From NCBI GenBank assembly GCA_000431515.1, contig HF991351.1:12442-28308 (forward strand): a DNA stretch of 15,867 nucleotides. Direction: 5' to 3'. The stretch's first letter is position 1; every line of letters starts with the position of its first letter. The translations under genes were made by a program, and so were the position numbers. The DNA comes from Clostridium sp. CAG:632. GTDB taxonomy: Bacteria > Bacillota > Clostridia > Lachnospirales > Lachnospiraceae. This document shows, one piece after another, positions 13,463-15,867 of the stretch. Under the pieces are notes generated by a model, which saw only the letters and a program-made list of their open reading frames with translations, was not told where the DNA came from and searched no databases.

Positions 13463-14335
13463 TCACTTATCTACCAGTCCATATTCCTCTAACAACTGTC
13501 TCTGATAACCTTCGTCCTGTGCCGCCTTCACTATATCGTCTGCTCGGCCATCCTCGGTCAGTCGGAGAATCAACGTATTTAACCTCCGGCGTTCCTCTTG
13601 TTTTCCCACCTCTTTGCCCTCTACTTTTCCTTCTTCCCGTATCAGCATTTCTCGTTCCCAGCTCTTCATATACTGAACACCTACTTCCTTATCCCGTTTC
13701 ACTGCATCTACCTGCTCATGGATTGCCCGAATGTCTGCATTCGTTACATTCTCAGCAATACTGTTTTCCATATATTTTAGCATATCACGCAGCTCCTGAC
13801 TAGGATTTCCTTCAGTTCCTTTCGTATATAAATAGATTCGTCGGATGCCGTCCTCATACTCCATATTCGGTGCTTCCACACACTGATTTTTTACGGTATA
13901 CACCATCCGATTTTCGTCAAATGGATCATATGGCAGAATCATGATGATATACACATTCTTCAGCTTACTGTAATTCCAGCCGGATTCCAGTTGTTTTGCA
14001 TCTATGATTGCCTGATACAACCTTGTCCGCCATGGGAGTATCGGTTTCTCATATATTGTATCCGGCTCAATATCATACAATTCCGATGTCACATTCATAT
14101 CATCTTCTGCGTCAGACTCCGCATAAGCATCCATGCGGATGCCTCTCTGATTCGTATCAAAACCTGCCAATACCTTCTGTGTTGTGACTCTCACCCGTCC
14201 AATCGGCCGCCCCAGAATTGTACTTAGTAGAATCCGGCAGATTTCCTCGCCTGCTTCTCCTCTGGATATAATCTCCTGAAATAGGAAATCATCAATCAAA
14301 CTGAGTTCTTCCAGACTCCGTTTCCTCGGCTTCAT
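13463..14335 (-). CDS. Rpn / PD-(D/E)XK nuclease-family putative transposase
   Basis: A 290-aa protein of the group annotated as PD-(D/E)XK nuclease-family transposase or recombination-promoting nuclease. The N-terminal LSLIDDFLFQEII, RGIRMDAYA (Asp69) and LYDIEP (Glu90) followed by LPWRTRLYQAIIDAKQL are characteristic. The C-terminal third is highly charged and probably coiled (EEGKVEGKEVGKQEERRR, about 234-251). The usual E-x-Q/K at the active site reads E-P-D here, so nuclease activity is doubtful. The longest frame begins at TTG 14341; ATG 14335 is preferred, though only weak Shine-Dalgarno sequences (AGAAG, GAGG) are near. It lies 47 bases after the DUF4130 gene and may have its own promoter. 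Such genes are often multicopy; no flanking inverted repeats or target duplication are visible. Confidence 0.85.
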   Translation of the reverse strand: MKPRKRSLEELSLIDDFLFQEIISRGEAGEEICRILLSTILGRPIGRVRVTTQKVLAGFDTNQRGIRMDAYAESDAEDDMNVTSELYDIEPDTIYEKPILPWRTRLYQAIIDAKQLESGWNYSKLKNVYIIMILPYDPFDENRMVYTVKNQCVEAPNMEYEDGIRRIYLYTKGTEGNPSQELRDMLKYMENSIAENVTNADIRAIHEQVDAVKRDKEVGVQYMKSWEREMLIREEGKVEGKEVGKQEERRRLNTLILRLTEDGRADDIVKAAQDEGYQRQLLEEYGLVDK

Positions 14336-14347
14336 CCTCAAAGCTTC

Positions 14348-14376
14348 TGTATTCTTTTTTATGTGGTTTGTGTCAA
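14348..14376 (-). promoter_or_regulatory. Possible promoter of the Rpn-family gene
   Basis: On the minus strand a perfect TTGACA (14376-14371) stands 17 bases before AATACA (14353-14348), a 3-of-6 match to the -10. Transcription would start near 14341, leaving only about six bases before ATG 14335. That is unusually short and weakens the call. Confidence 0.4.
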
Positions 14377-14382
14377 GCGCTT

Positions 14383-15162
14383 TTATTCATCCATAAATTC
14401 TACCGCATGCTTCCGCATCCAGATTGGCATCAGATTCCTCTGACATTTCGGATTCCTTCGCTGTTCAATACCAATCGTATCAAAAAATGTTTTCCAGAGT
14501 CTCCTGTATGCATCCGGATATTCCTCTGTCTGCTTTAACTTCTGTAATTCAGCAGGCTCCAGCTGCCGGATTGAGAGCTTATGGTATGCCTCTGTATCTT
14601 TCAGATCATGAATCACCGCATAGCTCCGGTTATCATCAATAATCATAAAATACTCTGACGGCATACGGTCTGCAAAATGCTCCGCCACCAGTGTGATCAC
14701 ATCATTCTTCGGTTCCAGATGGCAGACATATACCTGATTATCAATGGAATGAAACCGGGCAAACTCCCGGAAATAGTGTGCCTCATTTCCTACATTCCGA
14801 CGAATCTCCATCATGCGGAGTACCTCCGGCACAGAAATCGCCTGCATTACAGGTTTTCCCATCCGGAATCCCACCCGTAGAAACCGATAAATATCATCCA
14901 GAGTATCCTCCTTTGACAGACAGGCATAATAGATATGAATATATGCATCCATCCCTATCTTGCTCTGAATGGACCGGGTCACCTTCTTTACTTTCTCCTC
15001 ATCTGCATCAATATGAATATACTCTTCAAACAATGACGGCTGATAAACCGGCTCCGGCATCAGTCTTACATTCTCATGCCCGGCAGACAGAGCATAGCTC
15101 CACGCATCATAAATACAGGTCATCATTGCTTCATATTGGCGTTCACAGGTAAATATTCTCAT
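14383..15162 (-). CDS. DUF4130-type partner of DNA-repair radical SAM protein
   Basis: A 259-aa protein of the kind annotated as TIGR03915, a probable DNA metabolism protein linked to a radical SAM enzyme. The N-terminal MRIFTCERQYEAMMTCIYDAW opening is typical. The C-terminal half has EAHYFREFARFH (137-148), VYVCHLEPKNDV and HFADRMP...YFMIIDDNRSYAVIHD, the DUF4130 region, which is also found fused to family 4 uracil-DNA glycosylases. It therefore probably works on damaged or modified DNA with its partner, but no reaction is established to my knowledge. It starts 16 bases after the radical SAM stop, with AGGTGA six bases from ATG 15162. The two form one transcription unit. Confidence 0.88.
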   Translation of the reverse strand: MRIFTCERQYEAMMTCIYDAWSYALSAGHENVRLMPEPVYQPSLFEEYIHIDADEEKVKKVTRSIQSKIGMDAYIHIYYACLSKEDTLDDIYRFLRVGFRMGKPVMQAISVPEVLRMMEIRRNVGNEAHYFREFARFHSIDNQVYVCHLEPKNDVITLVAEHFADRMPSEYFMIIDDNRSYAVIHDLKDTEAYHKLSIRQLEPAELQKLKQTEEYPDAYRRLWKTFFDTIGIEQRRNPKCQRNLMPIWMRKHAVEFMDE

Positions 15163-15178
15163 AACCTCTCACCTACAT

Positions 15179-15867
15179 TCATCTGGCAATCCCAAAGTCA
15201 TCAAAGAGCGACATCTGCCGATGATTCTCCTGCTGATGCTGGATCTGCCAGTTCTCCCGTGTATTCACACTGGTCAGCTGTCTGGTTATATACTGCTCCT
15301 CGATTGGAGTCCGATACATCATCTTACCACCGCAGGTGATAAAATAATGTGCCCGTTTCAGAACCACACCCATCTTCTTCAGATGTTCAAAGGATATACT
15401 GCCATATCGTCTGGCATTTACGATCCGGCCGGCCGACTTTGGCCCGATCCCCGGTACCCGAAGCAATACATCATACGATGCTGTTCGGACCTCAACCGGA
15501 AACTCTCCGAGATGCCGCAATGCCCAATCACATTTCGGATCCAGCTGAACATTGAAATTCGGTCTGGTCTCTGAAAGCAGTTCGTCTGCCTGAAACCCAT
15601 AGAATCGTAGCAACCAGTCTGCCTGATACAGTCTGTGTTCCCGAAGCAGTGGCACCGGAGTATCCAGCCCCGGAAGTGCCTGATCCTCATTTATCGGTAT
15701 ATAGGCAGAATAAAAGACCCGCTTCAGATCATAGGTCTGATACAGTCTCTGTGTCGTCTGCAATAAGGTATAATCATTCTCATCGGTTGCCCCGATGATC
15801 ATCTGCGTACTCTGACCGGCAGGCGCAAACTCCCGGATCTGTCCCCGCTCGGATACGATCGCCGGAA
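15179..15867 (-). CDS. Putative DNA modification/repair radical SAM protein (N-terminus beyond right edge)
   Basis: The frame is open to the right edge, so only the last 229 codons are seen. The CxxxCxxC cluster motif must lie outside the window. The visible part begins inside the radical SAM barrel with REFAPAGQSTQMIIGATDEN, which continues in frame upstream of the Met at 15802; that Met is therefore internal. Next come FYSAYIPI and PLLREHRLYQADWLLRFYGF, then a helix-hairpin-helix LLRVPGIGPKSAGRIVNAR, a DNA-binding motif seen in repair enzymes. This architecture is that of TIGR03916, annotated as putative DNA modification/repair radical SAM protein. With the DUF4130 gene just downstream the family call is strong. 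The chemistry is unknown. Confidence 0.9.
   Translation of the reverse strand, partial: PAIVSERGQIREFAPAGQSTQMIIGATDENDYTLLQTTQRLYQTYDLKRVFYSAYIPINEDQALPGLDTPVPLLREHRLYQADWLLRFYGFQADELLSETRPNFNVQLDPKCDWALRHLGEFPVEVRTASYDVLLRVPGIGPKSAGRIVNARRYGSISFEHLKKMGVVLKRAHYFITCGGKMMYRTPIEEQYITRQLTSVNTRENWQIQHQQENHRQMSLFDDFGIAR

Noticed and set aside
13463..14335. Complete insertion sequence around the Rpn-family gene
   Set aside because: No terminal inverted repeats or target-site duplication could be found in the flanks, so only the gene itself is reported.
14778..15152. 124-codon plus-strand frame opposite the DUF4130 gene
   Set aside because: Pro/Ser/His-rich antisense shadow without a ribosome site.
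15179..15802. Taking the Met at 15802 as the start of the radical SAM gene
   Set aside because: The frame continues upstream to the edge and encodes the conserved FAPAGQSTQ segment directly before this Met, so the Met is internal.

Overview
The window looks like chromosome from a gut-type Clostridia species, most likely family Lachnospiraceae. The clues are a type III glutamine synthetase, an HPr-like protein without its phosphorylatable histidine, ECF-type vitamin transport, moderate GC and strong AGGAGG-type ribosome sites. Every gene I can support lies on the minus strand, so the window reads right to left. The genus cannot be decided from the sequence alone. No rRNA, tRNA, CRISPR array or insertion sequence is visible. 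No gene-free stretch exceeds 300 bases; the longest is 8944-9215.

In transcription order (right to left): (1) 15867-14383 holds a radical SAM protein with a C-terminal helix-hairpin-helix, cut by the window edge, followed by its usual DUF4130-type partner. This pair is predicted to act on DNA and has no assigned reaction. An Rpn/PD-(D/E)XK nuclease-family gene (14335-13463) follows and ends at a hairpin terminator. (2) 13223-12598 holds two small genes of unknown function, a soluble protein and a two-helix membrane protein, overlapping by 46 bases. (3) 12570-10673 is a probable vitamin B6 module. An operator-rich promoter region with an 11-bp tandem repeat and ACTGG direct repeats precedes an ECF transporter S component and a class V aminotransferase that resembles pyridoxamine-pyruvate transaminase. 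(4) 10611-10378 is the HPr-like gene, with its own near-consensus promoter, a palindrome at the predicted start of transcription and a terminator. (5) 10199-9216 is a D-lactate dehydrogenase-type enzyme. (6) 8943-6841 is glutamine synthetase III, preceded by a leader hairpin with a U-tract and followed by a terminator.

(7) 6653-1 is one long probable operon: membrane-anchored polysaccharide deacetylase, folC, an HD-domain phosphohydrolase, folP, a folB-folK fusion, pheA (chorismate mutase plus prephenate dehydratase), and a Ppx/GppA-family gene that leaves the window on the left. Gaps are 49 bases or less and one junction overlaps. It covers the lower folate pathway, but folE and a Nudix dihydroneopterin triphosphatase are not in the window. 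That makes the HD protein a candidate for the dephosphorylation step. pheA shares chorismate as a branch point with the pABA used by FolP.

Several starts were moved or marked as non-ATG. pheA starts with GTG, the deacetylase probably with GTG, and folP, the HPr-like gene, the aminotransferase and the Rpn gene are better started at internal ATGs with good ribosome sites.
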